Source of the DNA: Polynucleobacter sp. MWH-HuK1
Lineage (GTDB): Bacteria > Pseudomonadota > Gammaproteobacteria > Burkholderiales > Burkholderiaceae
NCBI RefSeq assembly: GCF_018881815.1
Contig: NZ_JACVPP010000001.1
Location: 1,745,654 to 1,809,653, forward strand
DNA length: 64,000 bases
Direction of reading: 5' to 3'
Under the pieces are notes generated by a model that was not told the DNA's origin, did not search any database, and saw nothing but the letters and a program-made list of their open reading frames with translations. Shown piece after piece: positions 1 through 9,016 of the stretch (positions are counted from its first letter, which is position 1; the number at the start of each line of letters is the position of its first letter). The position numbers and the translations under genes are program-made.

Positions 1-56
1 GACGTAGTAAGGCAGATATGGTGTCCTACTACATTGGCGAAAGCCAATCTGAATAA
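1..56 (+). CDS. C-terminal end of an unidentified protein (partial)
   Basis: From position 3 an open frame encodes about 17 residues (R-S-K-A-D-M-V-S-Y-Y-I-G-E and onward) and stops with TAA at 54-56. It is followed by a strong plus-strand terminator at 131-163, which fits the end of a plus-strand gene that begins before the window. I do not recognise the family from this short tail. A second open frame (frame 1) runs to a stop at 79-81 but reads less like protein. The call rests on the tail composition and the downstream terminator only. Confidence 0.4.
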   Translation, partial: RSKADMVSYYIGESQSE

Positions 57-130
57 GTACATCTATGTGCTTATAGGCTAAGGAACCAAATACCTTCCGA
101 GCGCCTGCGCCATGCAAACCATGGCAAAAC

Positions 131-163
131 AACCCGATGGGGATACCCCGTCGGGTTTTTTAT
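131..163 (+). terminator. Rho-independent terminator of the upstream plus-strand gene
   Basis: A 12-bp stem (131-142 with 146-157, including one T-G wobble) closes a three-base ATA loop and is followed by a T run at 156-163. The stem begins AACCCGA and ends TCGGGTT. It ends 3 bp before the stop of rpiA on the other strand. The minus-strand side has only a short T run, so it could also help end rpiA, but less well. Confidence 0.85.
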
Positions 164-166
164 TTC

Positions 167-877
167 CTAGAGAACAATGCGCTCAACACCTGCAGAGTTA
201 CTAACTAGCAAAATATTGGCTTTTTCTTTGGCAAACAAACCTACGGTGATGACGCCAGCAATTTGATTGATCTGCGCTTCCATTTGAATGGGGTTTGCAA
301 TCTTTAAGCATGCGACATCCAAAATCCACCCACCGTTATCCGTCACGAATGGCTCGCTAGGAGTTTGATTGAGGTCGGCGCGCGTATTTTTTGCTAAGCG
401 GAGTGTCACCTTACCGCCAAACTTTTCCAACTCACGGCTCACGATACCTTTCGCAAGAGGAATGATTTCTACTGGTAGTGCAAAGTTACCCAGCACAGGC
501 ACTTGTTTAGAGGAATCACAAATGCAAATGAATTGATTTGCCATGGAGGCAATGATTTTTTCCCTCGTGAGTGCCCCGCCGCCACCTTTAATCATGTGTC
601 CAGCCGGGTCGATTTCATCCGCACCGTCGACATAGGCAGGTAAGCCTTTCACATCGTTTGGGTCAAGTACTTTAAAACCGTGCTTTAGTAAGCGCTCAGT
701 AGTTGCATTAGAACTAGATACCGTACCTGCAAAATGATCCTTATGCGGAGCTATTGCATCAATAAAACAATTGGCTGTAGAACCCGTGCCTACGCCCAAA
801 ATCTGTCCAGCAGGCAACTTGAGAACCTCGTCTCTGGCCGCTTCACCTACCATTTGCTTGAGTTGATCTTGATTCAT
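167..877 (-). CDS. rpiA: Ribose-5-phosphate isomerase A
   Basis: Interconverts ribose 5-phosphate and ribulose 5-phosphate in the cytoplasmic non-oxidative pentose phosphate pathway. The 236-residue protein has the usual RpiA length. The phosphate-binding GVGTGST is at about 28-34, DGADEID at 84-90, and KGGGGALTREK at 97-107. By comparison with E. coli RpiA the catalytic and binding residues D84, D87, K97 and E106 are all present. The ATG at 877 has an AAAGG-type ribosome site upstream. It is divergent from tal, another enzyme of the same pathway, across a 93-bp gap holding a palindrome, which suggests shared control. Confidence 0.97.
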   Translation of the reverse strand: MNQDQLKQMVGEAARDEVLKLPAGQILGVGTGSTANCFIDAIAPHKDHFAGTVSSSNATTERLLKHGFKVLDPNDVKGLPAYVDGADEIDPAGHMIKGGGGALTREKIIASMANQFICICDSSKQVPVLGNFALPVEIIPLAKGIVSRELEKFGGKVTLRLAKNTRADLNQTPSEPFVTDNGGWILDVACLKIANPIQMEAQINQIAGVITVGLFAKEKANILLVSNSAGVERIVL

Positions 878-921
878 ATAACTATCGAACGCCTTTACTG
901 GAACTGAGTAATTAATCCATC

Positions 922-933
922 TATCATATGATA
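922..933. promoter_or_regulatory. 12-bp palindrome in the rpiA-tal divergent promoter region
   Basis: TATCATATGATA is a perfect 12-bp palindrome lying midway between the two divergent genes. It contains TATGAT on both strands, a fair -10 element for either direction. It could be a shared operator or simply back-to-back -10 boxes. No good -35 hexamer at standard spacing was found for either side, so the promoter assignment is weak. Confidence 0.35.
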
Positions 934-970
934 ATTACAAGTAAACCAATTTAGAGTATTGAGCAAGCCC

Positions 971-1948
971 ATGAATAGCACCGCCCCAGCATCAAGCCAG
1001 TTAGAACAACTCAAGAAACTCACTACGGTTGTAGCCGATACAGGTGATTTTGAGCGTATGCAGTCCTTCCAACCGCAGGATGCGACTACCAACCCATCAC
1101 TCATTCTAAAAGCTGCTCAGCAAAGTAATTACCAGGATTTAGTGCAATCTGTTAAAGCAGCTCACCCAGGCATGAGCCCTACGGAACTAGTTGATTACAT
1201 TTTGGTTGCCTTTGGCTTAGAGATTTTGAAGATTGTCCCTGGTCGCGTTTCTACCGAAGTGGATGCCAGACTCTCATTTGATACCAAAGGTACTGTAGCC
1301 AAGGCTAAACACTTAATTGCTCTATATGAATCTCATGGGATCGATCGCAAGCGCATTCTGATTAAATTAGCCGGCACATGGGAAGGCATCGCCGCTGCGA
1401 AAGAATTAGAAGCCCAAGGCATTCATTGCAATATGACCCTACTCTTCTCTTTAGTTCAGGCAGCAGCCTGTGGCGCAGCCAATGCTAAATTGATTTCCCC
1501 GTTTGTAGGACGCATTACCGATTGGAATAAAGCCAAGCTTGGCTCCAACTGGAGTGATGCAGTTAATGGCGGAGCAAATGATCCTGGTGTGACTTCAGTG
1601 AAGAGAATTTTTCATTACTACAAGCACTTTGGCATCCCTACCGAGATCATGGGCGCAAGCTTTAGAAACACCAGTCAGATATTGGAGTTGGCGGGTGTCG
1701 ACTTACTAACAATTAGCCCCGAACTATTGGCCGAACTTCAAAACAGCAATGCATCAGTTGAGAAAAAACTCAATCCTGCCAATGCCCAAGCAGCATTGCA
1801 GTCCGAAGGCATCACACCCCTTAAGCTCGATGAATCTAGCTTCCGCCTGCAGCTCAACAACGATGCCATGGCGACCGAGAAATTAGCCGAAGGTATACGG
1901 AACTTCTGCATTGATACAGAAAAGCTGGAAGCGCTACTAGCCCAGTAA
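971..1948 (+). CDS. tal: Transaldolase
   Basis: Transfers a dihydroxyacetone unit between sugar phosphates in the non-oxidative pentose phosphate pathway. The frame is open from a TTG at 959, but I chose the ATG at 971. It is preceded by GAGCAAG at suitable spacing, and it places the Schiff-base lysine (in the motif [11 protein letters not shown]) at residue 132, the same number as in E. coli TalB. The N-terminal DTGDF and the DATTNPSLI strand are present, as is CNMTLLFS after the active lysine. At 325 residues it is slightly longer than the 316-317 of the E. coli enzymes. It is divergent from rpiA. Confidence 0.97.
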   Translation: MNSTAPASSQLEQLKKLTTVVADTGDFERMQSFQPQDATTNPSLILKAAQQSNYQDLVQSVKAAHPGMSPTELVDYILVAFGLEILKIVPGRVSTEVDARLSFDTKGTVAKAKHLIALYESHGIDRKRILIKLAGTWEGIAAAKELEAQGIHCNMTLLFSLVQAAACGAANAKLISPFVGRITDWNKAKLGSNWSDAVNGGANDPGVTSVKRIFHYYKHFGIPTEIMGASFRNTSQILELAGVDLLTISPELLAELQNSNASVEKKLNPANAQAALQSEGITPLKLDESSFRLQLNNDAMATEKLAEGIRNFCIDTEKLEALLAQ

Positions 1949-1976
1949 TTCCCTGCTAGGAATTAAATAAGGCCCG

Positions 1977-2162
1977 TTACTTCTTACCAGTATTAATGCC
2001 CAATATTGAGTAGGCTGGGCAATTACCGATCATTCCCGTTAATAAGGGAATAACGCCAATCCAGGCCCAGGGACCAGTAATACCAAAACCAGCTAAACCC
2101 ATCAGGGTTACGCCAACAGTCATTCGCAGAACGCGATCTGTGTGTCCCATATTGCATTTCAT
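1977..2162 (-). CDS. Small DUF2892 (YgaP-type) inner-membrane protein
   Basis: A 61-residue protein with two hydrophobic helices (about 11-30 and 32-48) and the conserved ending NCPAYSILGI. This pattern is known from DUF2892 proteins and from the membrane tail of the rhodanese YgaP. The start is supported by an AAGGAG ribosome site just upstream. It sits 15 bp downstream of rlmB on the same strand and convergent with tal. The family has no firmly established function as a stand-alone protein. No rhodanese domain is attached here. Confidence 0.85.
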   Translation of the reverse strand: MKCNMGHTDRVLRMTVGVTLMGLAGFGITGPWAWIGVIPLLTGMIGNCPAYSILGINTGKK

Positions 2163-2177
2163 ATGAAGCTCCTTGTT

Positions 2178-2945
2178 TTACTTGGCAGCTTTGTCAGATA
2201 CTTTGGCCAGGCGCTGTCTCAATGCCTCGTATAAGCATACGCCACTTGCAACGGATACATTCAAACTTGAGACCACACCCTGCATCGGAATACGGACTAA
2301 CTCATCACAGTTTTCTTTTGTGAGGCGACGCATACCCTCACCTTCAGCCCCCATGACAATGCCAATCGAGCCCGTAAGATCGATGTCATAGATTGACTTG
2401 GTCGCTTCGTCATCAGTGCCGATGAGCCAAACACCTGCTTCTTGCATTTCTTTCATGCTACGAACGAGGTTGGTAACGGTGATGACTGGCATGACTTCTG
2501 CTGCGCCACTAGAAACCTTGCTCACAGTGGCATTAATGGATGCCGAACGATCTTTAGGTATCACCATGGCGTCTACACCAGCGCCATCTGCTACGCGCAA
2601 ACATGCGCCAAAGTTATGAGGATCGGTAACGCCATCTAAAACCAAAAATAATGGTTTCTTCTGCGCGCTCTCAGCATCTTCTACTACTTCAGTGACGGTT
2701 CTTGCAACAGTCATTTTTTCAGCCAAAGCAACTACGCCTTGATGACGGTCATGCCCAGTTAACTTATGCAAGCGCTCCGCGTCAGCCGCATGCAAACGTT
2801 CGCCCAAAATCTCTTCGGCTTGTTTGAGGAAATCACCCATGCGTCTGTCTCGACGACCAGAATCAAAGTACACTGACTTCAAACTGCCCGGATCGACACG
2901 CAATCGCGCTTGTACCGCATGAAATCCAACTAATATTTGCTTCAT
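2178..2945 (-). CDS. rlmB: 23S rRNA (guanosine-2'-O-)-methyltransferase RlmB
   Basis: SPOUT/TrmH-family enzyme that methylates the 2'-hydroxyl of a 23S rRNA guanosine (G2251 in E. coli) with S-adenosylmethionine. The three SPOUT motifs are visible: LDGVTDPHNFGA (about 103-114), IVMGAEGEGM (196-205) and IPMQGVVSSLNVS (219-231). The N-terminal 75 residues form the L30e-like substrate-binding domain. The 255-residue length fits RlmB. It lies 34 bp downstream of rnr on the same strand; the rnr-rlmB pairing is widespread in proteobacteria and probably forms one transcript. Confidence 0.96.
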   Translation of the reverse strand: MKQILVGFHAVQARLRVDPGSLKSVYFDSGRRDRRMGDFLKQAEEILGERLHAADAERLHKLTGHDRHQGVVALAEKMTVARTVTEVVEDAESAQKKPLFLVLDGVTDPHNFGACLRVADGAGVDAMVIPKDRSASINATVSKVSSGAAEVMPVITVTNLVRSMKEMQEAGVWLIGTDDEATKSIYDIDLTGSIGIVMGAEGEGMRRLTKENCDELVRIPMQGVVSSLNVSVASGVCLYEALRQRLAKVSDKAAK

Positions 2946-2979
2946 CTTTTTTGTTTAATCTTACTTTTCTAATGAATCT

Positions 2980-5361
2980 TTATTTACGGCGCGCTTTAGT
3001 GCTGCGAACTGGAGGTTTGCTGCCGGCTGGTTTGCCAATCGATCTTCCAGACTTAATAGTCTTGCCGGTTTTACGTGTCGCTTTGCTCTTGGACTGATTA
3101 GCACCGAGTGTGCCCGCAGATTTGGCCGCATTGACATTGATTCCGCTAGGTTTTTGAGGAATCTTATTATCTGGGCGACTCTTTTTGGAGGCTGCTTTTT
3201 TATTTGGTCTGCCAGTATCAGCTGCCAACAAGAGTTGACGACGATTAGATGATCCGCCAGGCTCTACCCCAACGGATTTAACTAGGCTAAATTCAATTTT
3301 GCGAGCATCCAAATCAACACGACTTACCAATACATGCAAGCGATCGCCTAAGCGATAACGAATACCGGTGCGCTCACCACGCAACTCTTGACGTGCTTCG
3401 TCATACTGGAAGTAATCACCGCCAAGTTCAGTGACATGCACCATGCCTTCAACAAACAGATTTTCCAACTGAATGAATAGACCAAAGTTGGCTACTCCAG
3501 TTACCGTACCAGCATACTCTTGACCCAAATGGTCACGCATGTAGTAACACTTGAGCCACGCCTCGACATCACGCGATGCTTCATCGGCACGACGCTCGTT
3601 GGAGGAACAGTGAACGCCTAACTGACCCCAAATTGGCAGCGCCGCATTTACTCCTTTAGGTGTTTTTGCGCCCTTGACCCCTGCTTTTGCATCGCTTTGG
3701 GATTTCTTAGCATTGACTGCATTCTCGCGACCCTTACCTTTGCGTGGCAGGGTTAAGTTGAGAGGCACTTTCGGTGGCAATACCGGTACGTAAGGTTTTT
3801 TCTGCAGAATCGATTTGATAACCCGATGCGTGAGTAAGTCAGGGTAACGACGAATCGGACTCGTGAAATGAGAATACGCTGGATAAGCCAAGCCAAAGTG
3901 ACCCTCGTTATCTGGTTGATACATCGCCTGCTGCATAGATCGCAGTACAACCGATTGGAGCATATTGGCATCAGGTCGTTCTTTGATTTCACGCATCAAT
4001 TTAGCGTAATCACGTGGCTTAGGCTTATCTCCACCGCCCAATGAGAGGCCAGAGGTTCTAAGAACCTGACGCAAGGTAACCAGCTTCTCTTCTGATGGCT
4101 CGGCGTGAACACGATACAAGCTGAGGTGCTTATTTTTATCAATGAAGTCTGCGGCACAAACGTTAGCTGTCAACATGCACTCTTCAATTAAGCGGTGCGC
4201 ATCATTACGAAGACGCGGCTCAATACGCAGAATCTTGCCAAGTTCATTGCTAATGATTTGGGTCTCAGTCGTTTCGAACTCAATAGCACCCCGCTTTTCA
4301 CGGGCAGATAACAAAATCTTATACAGCGAGTAGAGATTCGTTAGTAAGGGGCGGAACTGTGCAAAACGTGCCGCCTCAGGACCTTTACTATTAGAAAGGA
4401 TCTCCCAAACAGTTTCGTAAGTAAATCGTTGTGCTGAGTGCATCACCGCTGGATAGAACTGATAGGCTAAAACAATACCATTGTTATCCACAACCGAATC
4501 GCAAACCATACACAAACGATCTACACCTGGATTAAGAGAGCAAAGACCATTTGAGATCTTCTCTGGCAACATTGGGATCACACGTCTTGGGAAATACACC
4601 GAAGTAGCTCGCAGTAAGCCCTCATCATCCAATGGCTGACCTGGTTTGACGTAATGCGATACGTCGGCAATCGCAACGATTAAACGCCAAGCCTTAGTCT
4701 GACCGTACATGACTGGCTCACAGTACACAGCATCATCAAAGTCGCGCGCATCAGCACCGTCAATAGTAACCAAAGGCACATCACGCAGATCAACGCGACC
4801 TTCTAGATCTGATTGCTGCACAGCATCCGGCAACGCTGTCGCCTCTTTCATGGCGGCAGCAGAAAACTCATGAGGCACGCCATACTTCCGCACAGCGATT
4901 TCGATTTCCATACCGGGATCATCAATCTCACCCAAAACCTCTACCACTCGTCCAACTGCTTGGCGATAGCTATCTGGGTAATCAATAATCTCGACACTCA
5001 CCACTTGGCCTAATTTGGCATTGCCCTGAGCTTTTGGCGGAATCAAAATATCATGACCGATACGCTTATCTTCTGGCGCAACAATCAAAACACCATTTTC
5101 ATTTAGGAGACGCCCGATAACTACTTTATTGGCATGAAGAACAACTTCAACGATTTGACCTTCAGGACGACCACGACGATCGGTTCCTAAAACTCTGACA
5201 TTCACTCTGTCGCCGTGCATGACGCGTGACATTTCCCTTTCAGATAGAAAAATATCCTCACCACCATCATCGGGAATAACAAATCCAAATCCATCTCGAT
5301 GCCCTTGAACCGTTCCCAAACGGTCAGCTTCACGCGGCACCAAGTTTTTTGCTTTACGCAT
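2980..5361 (-). CDS. rnr: Ribonuclease R
   Basis: Processive 3'-to-5' hydrolytic exoribonuclease that degrades structured RNA and takes part in trans-translation and rRNA quality control. Cold-shock domains precede the RNB domain, whose metal-binding run DGADARDFDD is at 201-210. The active arginine-rich part (SERRADEA-like, here SNERRADEASRDVE) is around 585-600. An S1 domain (YAGTVTGVANFGLFIQ onward) starts near 615, and a basic low-complexity tail begins near 715. An extra Lys/Ala-rich loop of about 40 residues (near 540-575) interrupts the end of the RNB domain. The length of 793 is normal for the family. Confidence 0.97.
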   Translation of the reverse strand: MRKAKNLVPREADRLGTVQGHRDGFGFVIPDDGGEDIFLSEREMSRVMHGDRVNVRVLGTDRRGRPEGQIVEVVLHANKVVIGRLLNENGVLIVAPEDKRIGHDILIPPKAQGNAKLGQVVSVEIIDYPDSYRQAVGRVVEVLGEIDDPGMEIEIAVRKYGVPHEFSAAAMKEATALPDAVQQSDLEGRVDLRDVPLVTIDGADARDFDDAVYCEPVMYGQTKAWRLIVAIADVSHYVKPGQPLDDEGLLRATSVYFPRRVIPMLPEKISNGLCSLNPGVDRLCMVCDSVVDNNGIVLAYQFYPAVMHSAQRFTYETVWEILSNSKGPEAARFAQFRPLLTNLYSLYKILLSAREKRGAIEFETTETQIISNELGKILRIEPRLRNDAHRLIEECMLTANVCAADFIDKNKHLSLYRVHAEPSEEKLVTLRQVLRTSGLSLGGGDKPKPRDYAKLMREIKERPDANMLQSVVLRSMQQAMYQPDNEGHFGLAYPAYSHFTSPIRRYPDLLTHRVIKSILQKKPYVPVLPPKVPLNLTLPRKGKGRENAVNAKKSQSDAKAGVKGAKTPKGVNAALPIWGQLGVHCSSNERRADEASRDVEAWLKCYYMRDHLGQEYAGTVTGVANFGLFIQLENLFVEGMVHVTELGGDYFQYDEARQELRGERTGIRYRLGDRLHVLVSRVDLDARKIEFSLVKSVGVEPGGSSNRRQLLLAADTGRPNKKAASKKSRPDNKIPQKPSGINVNAAKSAGTLGANQSKSKATRKTGKTIKSGRSIGKPAGSKPPVRSTKARRK

Positions 5362-5478
5362 TTAATTCCTTCGGCAATACATGCCCTGTATATATCTAGT
5401 GATATCTATTTTTGTTATGAATAAGGCTACTGTATCAAACCACCAAGTCTGATGGGAAAAAGCCAAATGGGGCCAGAA

Positions 5479-5508
5479 ATGACCTAGAAATACCCATCCC
5501 TCTATAAT
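5479..5508 (+). promoter_or_regulatory. Promoter of tRNA-Leu
   Basis: A consensus -10 TATAAT lies at 5503-5508 and a weak -35 ATGACC at 5479-5484, spaced 18 bp. The predicted transcription start (about 5515) is only about 2 nt before the mature tRNA 5' end at 5517, so the transcript would have almost no leader. Confidence 0.6.
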
Positions 5509-5516
5509 AAAGGCAT

Positions 5517-5603
5517 GCCCAGGTGGCGAAATTGGTAGACGCACCAGCTTCAGGTGCTGGCGATCGTAAGGTTGTGGGGGTTCGAGTCCCTTCCTGGGCA
5601 CCA
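5517..5603 (+). tRNA. tRNA-Leu (anticodon CAG)
   Basis: The cloverleaf is complete. The acceptor stem pairs GCCCAGG with CCTGGGC. The D-arm contains AATTGGTAGAC. The anticodon stem CCAGC/GCTGG holds the loop TTCAGGT with anticodon CAG. A long variable arm of the leucine type follows, then the T-arm GGGGGTTCGAGTCCC, and CCA is encoded. The 87-nt length suits a class II tRNA. It reads CUG codons. Confidence 0.97.
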
Positions 5604-5693
5604 AATAGCTTAAAGTCGCCCTTAAGAGCCTGAATACAGGGTTCTGCTGCTCAACTGCTGAACCCAACCCATTACCAGTCTATAACCTCTAAA

Positions 5694-6995
5694 TTGAACC
5701 TCGCCCTACTCAAAACCTCTAGCAAGAAGAATAAAAGGATTAGCCTTTTTTCAGCTACTGCCCTGGGTATTGGCGGGATGATGGGTGCAGGACTCTTTTC
5801 CCTACTGGGTACTGCAAGCGCTCATGCAGGAACACATATTCCGCTAGCCTTTTTGCTGGGAGCCATTGCTGCGTCTTTCTCGGTCTATTCCTACGCCAAA
5901 TTGGGTGCCACGTTTCCCAGTAGCGGAGGAGCTGCCACATTCACTGTAATGAGTTTTGGTCCAGGCGTTATTTCAGGCGGCCTCAATATATTTCAATTCA
6001 TAGCATACCTAATAGCTGCTGCGCTTTACGCTGCCGGATTTTCTGAATACGCCAATACCTTGCTAGGCGGCAATTTATCACCACTAGAAATAAAACTGGT
6101 TAGCGCTGGCATAGTTATTTTTTGCGCCGGCATTAAATTACTTGGGACTAATTTTGTTGGCAAGGTAGAAGCGCTAGCAATTGGCTTTGTGACGATTGCT
6201 CTCATACTCTTTTCTATAGATGGCATTCATGTTGCCGATATTGGCGCATATAAGATGTCTAGCTGGTCTATTGATGGCATTGCTATTGCTACTGGTATTT
6301 TGTACATCAACTATCAAGGGTTTGGCGTAGTAACCAACTCTTCAAATGCTATGCAAGAGCCCCATAAGGAACTGCCCCTTGCGATGTTTTCGGCGCTTGT
6401 TCTAGTAACTATCGCATATGTTCTAGTCAGTACCGCAGCCATCCTGCTGCTCTCCCCTGCTCAAATGGCTGCCTATAACGGCCATGTATTGGCTGATGCA
6501 GCCAAAATCGTAGCTGGAAATACTGGCTTTGTTGTTATTGGTACATCTGCGCTCTTAGCTTGTGCCGCAGCCCTCAATGCGACGATCTTTGCTGCATCCA
6601 ATATCGCTGCTGATATGGCTAACAAGAACTCAATTTCCAAAGCACTTGGCGTGAACGTACTGAAAACGGGGCTGCGCTCTTTATCTATATCAACCGCTTT
6701 AGTAATTGCATTGGTATTGGCCTTTCCGCTTGAGGTGGTTGGGAAAATGGCAAGTCTCGCCTTTTTATTGGTCTACGCCGCAATTACCTTTGGGCATATT
6801 CGTGTTCGCAAGCAAACTGGCGCCAAGCTTTGGCCACTCTGGGCAGCAATCATCATCAACTTAAGTTTGTTTGCGACCTTATTTATCAATGTGATTGAGA
6901 GCGCTCGAGGTAGTGCAATCGCTCTCATTGCCGCCCTAATTGGATCGTTTGCGGTAGAAGCTACTTCCCGTAAATTTCTGAGAAAGGAATCATAG
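5694..6995 (+). CDS. APC-superfamily amino acid permease
   Basis: A 433-residue integral membrane protein with about 12 predicted helices. The first helix carries GIGGMMGAGLF (25-35), the glycine-rich unwound segment typical of amino acid-polyamine-organocation carriers that bind the substrate amino group. Substrate cannot be told from sequence. No in-frame ATG precedes the conserved region. TTG at 5694 is the only plausible start, so the true start is slightly uncertain. It lies 90 bp after tRNA-Leu and its 3' end overlaps the convergent gene at 6990 by 6 bp. Confidence 0.85.
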   Translation: MNLALLKTSSKKNKRISLFSATALGIGGMMGAGLFSLLGTASAHAGTHIPLAFLLGAIAASFSVYSYAKLGATFPSSGGAATFTVMSFGPGVISGGLNIFQFIAYLIAAALYAAGFSEYANTLLGGNLSPLEIKLVSAGIVIFCAGIKLLGTNFVGKVEALAIGFVTIALILFSIDGIHVADIGAYKMSSWSIDGIAIATGILYINYQGFGVVTNSSNAMQEPHKELPLAMFSALVLVTIAYVLVSTAAILLLSPAQMAAYNGHVLADAAKIVAGNTGFVVIGTSALLACAAALNATIFAASNIAADMANKNSISKALGVNVLKTGLRSLSISTALVIALVLAFPLEVVGKMASLAFLLVYAAITFGHIRVRKQTGAKLWPLWAAIIINLSLFATLFINVIESARGSAIALIAALIGSFAVEATSRKFLRKES

Positions 6996-7490
6996 CCCCA
7001 TTGAGCGGTGCAAGATTTTTGCTTTCATTTCCAACCAAAGGCTCTCAAAGTCTTCAGTCTTTTCTTCAGATAGTTTAATGGGCTCGAAGAGTCCTCCAAA
7101 AATAATGGAACCCTTTTTAACCAAGGTCTTCTCAAATTCACCCAAGTCAATTGGCTTGTCATCCATATCCCTAGTTAACTGAGCTGAGCAAACAATCGCT
7201 TCAGCATCATCCCTATCAATCACCGCAAACTCAATGTACTGCTGATTTTTTTCAACAATCACCAGTGTTCCGCGAGCATAGCAAACAGCATCATGCTGTT
7301 GAACGATATATGCTAGAAATTGATTCTTTTCTTCCTCACCCTCATAGGGTAGATCATCTATAAAGAAAAGATATTGATCACCCTCGCCGTTTACTAAAGT
7401 AAAGACTTTCGGCACCACCCCATGCCCCAAGGCCAAATTACGATAGTAGGATGAAATTTCTACAGCAAGATTTTCAGAAAATAAGTGCAT
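6990..7490 (-). CDS. Uncharacterised protein, last gene of a four-gene operon
   Basis: A soluble acidic 166-residue protein with no signal peptide or membrane segment and no motif I recognise. The N-terminal half is an alternating hydrophobic pattern that suggests beta strands (KVFTLVNGEGDQYLFFIDD). The C-terminal part is charged and helical. It starts 16 bp after the stop of the membrane protein gene upstream and is on the same strand as the hydrolase and MFS genes. It is probably co-transcribed with them. Function unknown. Confidence 0.75.
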   Translation of the reverse strand: MHLFSENLAVEISSYYRNLALGHGVVPKVFTLVNGEGDQYLFFIDDLPYEGEEEKNQFLAYIVQQHDAVCYARGTLVIVEKNQQYIEFAVIDRDDAEAIVCSAQLTRDMDDKPIDLGEFEKTLVKKGSIIFGGLFEPIKLSEEKTEDFESLWLEMKAKILHRSMGL

Positions 7491-7506
7491 AACAATTAAT
7501 AGAGAC

Positions 7507-8313
7507 TTACTCTTTACGAGTTTTAATGGATTCGATTATTTTATAGAAGGCGTCGGGTTGCACAGAGTTCTGCCCTTTGAAAGGCTGATCAGTAATGACC
7601 AATAGAGAAATCAGCGCCCCCATAGTGATCGGCAAAATTTTCAAACCAAAGAAAAAAGAGTCTGATGGCAGAAATAAGGTATTGATGCTCATCAACGCAA
7701 ACATACAAATCAGAATCACTATCCAAAATAGGCCTGGCAGACGGATAGTTGATCGCTCGATACGAGCCTCCCTACTTTCTGCCACCTCTTCTGACTTCTT
7801 AATAATGTCGGTGTACATAGCGGTTTGACGATTGGTGTGAGGTTCAATCGCCATCAGTTTTCGTGAAATGCCACGCCACAACATATGCGTCTTGGTGCTT
7901 CCCTCGCCCTTTTGCAATAGAGCCCATTCGTCATTGACGATAGAATTCATATACTCAAATAACTCGGCACGTATAGGTGCAATGGAAGGATCGCCAAAAC
8001 GGGTCAGCAAGCGGTCCAAGTTATTAATACGTCCCGCTTCTTGAGAAACCAAGGTCTGAACCTCGCGAAAATTGGTCTGTGCTTGATTTAGTAAAAAACC
8101 AATTAATAAACCACTTAAAGTAATAATAGATCCAAAAAGTCCTAAACCTAATCGAGTGCTATCTTGGGTTGGCGCAAAGATGGGAACGCATTGCAGTAAA
8201 CGCGGCAATACATCTAGCAAGGTAACAAAAAAGAGAACCAGTATTAATAAGATTTGGACATTACTTTTTTTGTATATCCAATTGAAGAACGCATCTTCAC
8301 GTCGAGTATTCAT
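7507..8313 (-). CDS. Uncharacterised membrane protein, DUF4239/bestrophin-like topology
   Basis: 268 residues with two hydrophobic segments near the N terminus (about 20-38 and 55-75), a long charged helical middle region (80-190) and two helices near the C terminus (about 193-211 and 220-240). This layout resembles DUF4239 proteins, but I cannot confirm the family by eye. The ATG follows the stop of the hydrolase gene by 4 bp, with the ribosome site inside that gene's end, so the two are translationally linked. Confidence 0.7.
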   Translation of the reverse strand: MNTRREDAFFNWIYKKSNVQILLILVLFFVTLLDVLPRLLQCVPIFAPTQDSTRLGLGLFGSIITLSGLLIGFLLNQAQTNFREVQTLVSQEAGRINNLDRLLTRFGDPSIAPIRAELFEYMNSIVNDEWALLQKGEGSTKTHMLWRGISRKLMAIEPHTNRQTAMYTDIIKKSEEVAESREARIERSTIRLPGLFWIVILICMFALMSINTLFLPSDSFFFGLKILPITMGALISLLVITDQPFKGQNSVQPDAFYKIIESIKTRKE

Positions 8314-8317
8314 GGGC

Positions 8318-9004
8318 CTAACTATTTATATACTTATTTAAAAAATTCATTGTGCGCTCCCAAGCTAGCTGTGCAGCCTCAGCGTTGTACTTCAAGGGCG
8401 ATAGGCCACGAGTATCTGACCTAGGGTTTGCAAATGCATGTTTAGTGTCATAGCGATGAAATTCATAATTCACGCCTGCCTGCTTTAATTTATCCTCCAG
8501 TTGATCTACACCGGAGATTGGGAAGAATTCATCATGCATTGCCCAGTGCCCGAGAATTGGCTTTGTAATCGCTTGGGCGTTTACATATTCCAGCGGAGGG
8601 TTGCCATACCAAACTATCGAGCCATCAAGCTCAGGCACATTGCAGGCAGCCAAGATGGTGAGTGCACCACCCATACAGAAGCCCGTTACCGCAACTTTGG
8701 CACTCCCAGTAGCTTTTAGATACTGAACGGCGCCACGGATATCTTGTCCGGCAGCATCACCAAAATTAAGATCGCCCATTAGATGCTCTGCTTCATTTGC
8801 TTCGATGGCCAACTTACCGCGATATAAGTCAGGAACTAACGCCCTGTACCCAGTACTTGCAAGACGATCAGCTACCGCCTTGACCTCGTCATCTAGACCC
8901 CACCACTCCTGAATCACAACCACTCCTGGAGCGTTGGACTTATCGACCGGCTCAGCAAGGTAACCCCTTACTACTTGTCCATCGGGTCTTTTAAATTCAA
9001 TCAT
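8318..9004 (-). CDS. Dienelactone hydrolase family protein
   Basis: An alpha/beta hydrolase of 228 residues. The nucleophile is Cys110 in GFCMGG, with Asp158 (MHDEFF) and His189 (TKHAF) completing the Cys-Asp-His triad. The QEWWG motif (32-36) carries the glutamate that interacts with the cysteine in carboxymethylenebutenolidases. The frame also has an ATG 18 bp upstream, but the AAGGAG at 9011-9016 lies 6 nt before the ATG at 9004, which fixes the start there. Related enzymes open cyclic esters; this one's substrate is unknown. It lies in an operon behind an MFS transporter, suggesting uptake or export of a related compound. Confidence 0.9.
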   Translation of the reverse strand: MIEFKRPDGQVVRGYLAEPVDKSNAPGVVVIQEWWGLDDEVKAVADRLASTGYRALVPDLYRGKLAIEANEAEHLMGDLNFGDAAGQDIRGAVQYLKATGSAKVAVTGFCMGGALTILAACNVPELDGSIVWYGNPPLEYVNAQAITKPILGHWAMHDEFFPISGVDQLEDKLKQAGVNYEFHRYDTKHAFANPRSDTRGLSPLKYNAEAAQLAWERTMNFLNKYINS

Positions 9005-9010
9005 GGGTAT

Positions 9011-9016
9011 CTCCTT
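9011..9016 (-). promoter_or_regulatory. Ribosome binding site that sets the hydrolase start
   Basis: AAGGAG on the minus strand, 6 nt from the ATG at 9004. The sequence overlaps the last codons of the upstream MFS gene, so the two genes are likely translationally coupled. Confidence 0.85.

Noticed and set aside
5362..5667. 101-codon minus-strand frame
   Set aside because: Crosses the whole tRNA-Leu gene in antisense and has no ribosome site.
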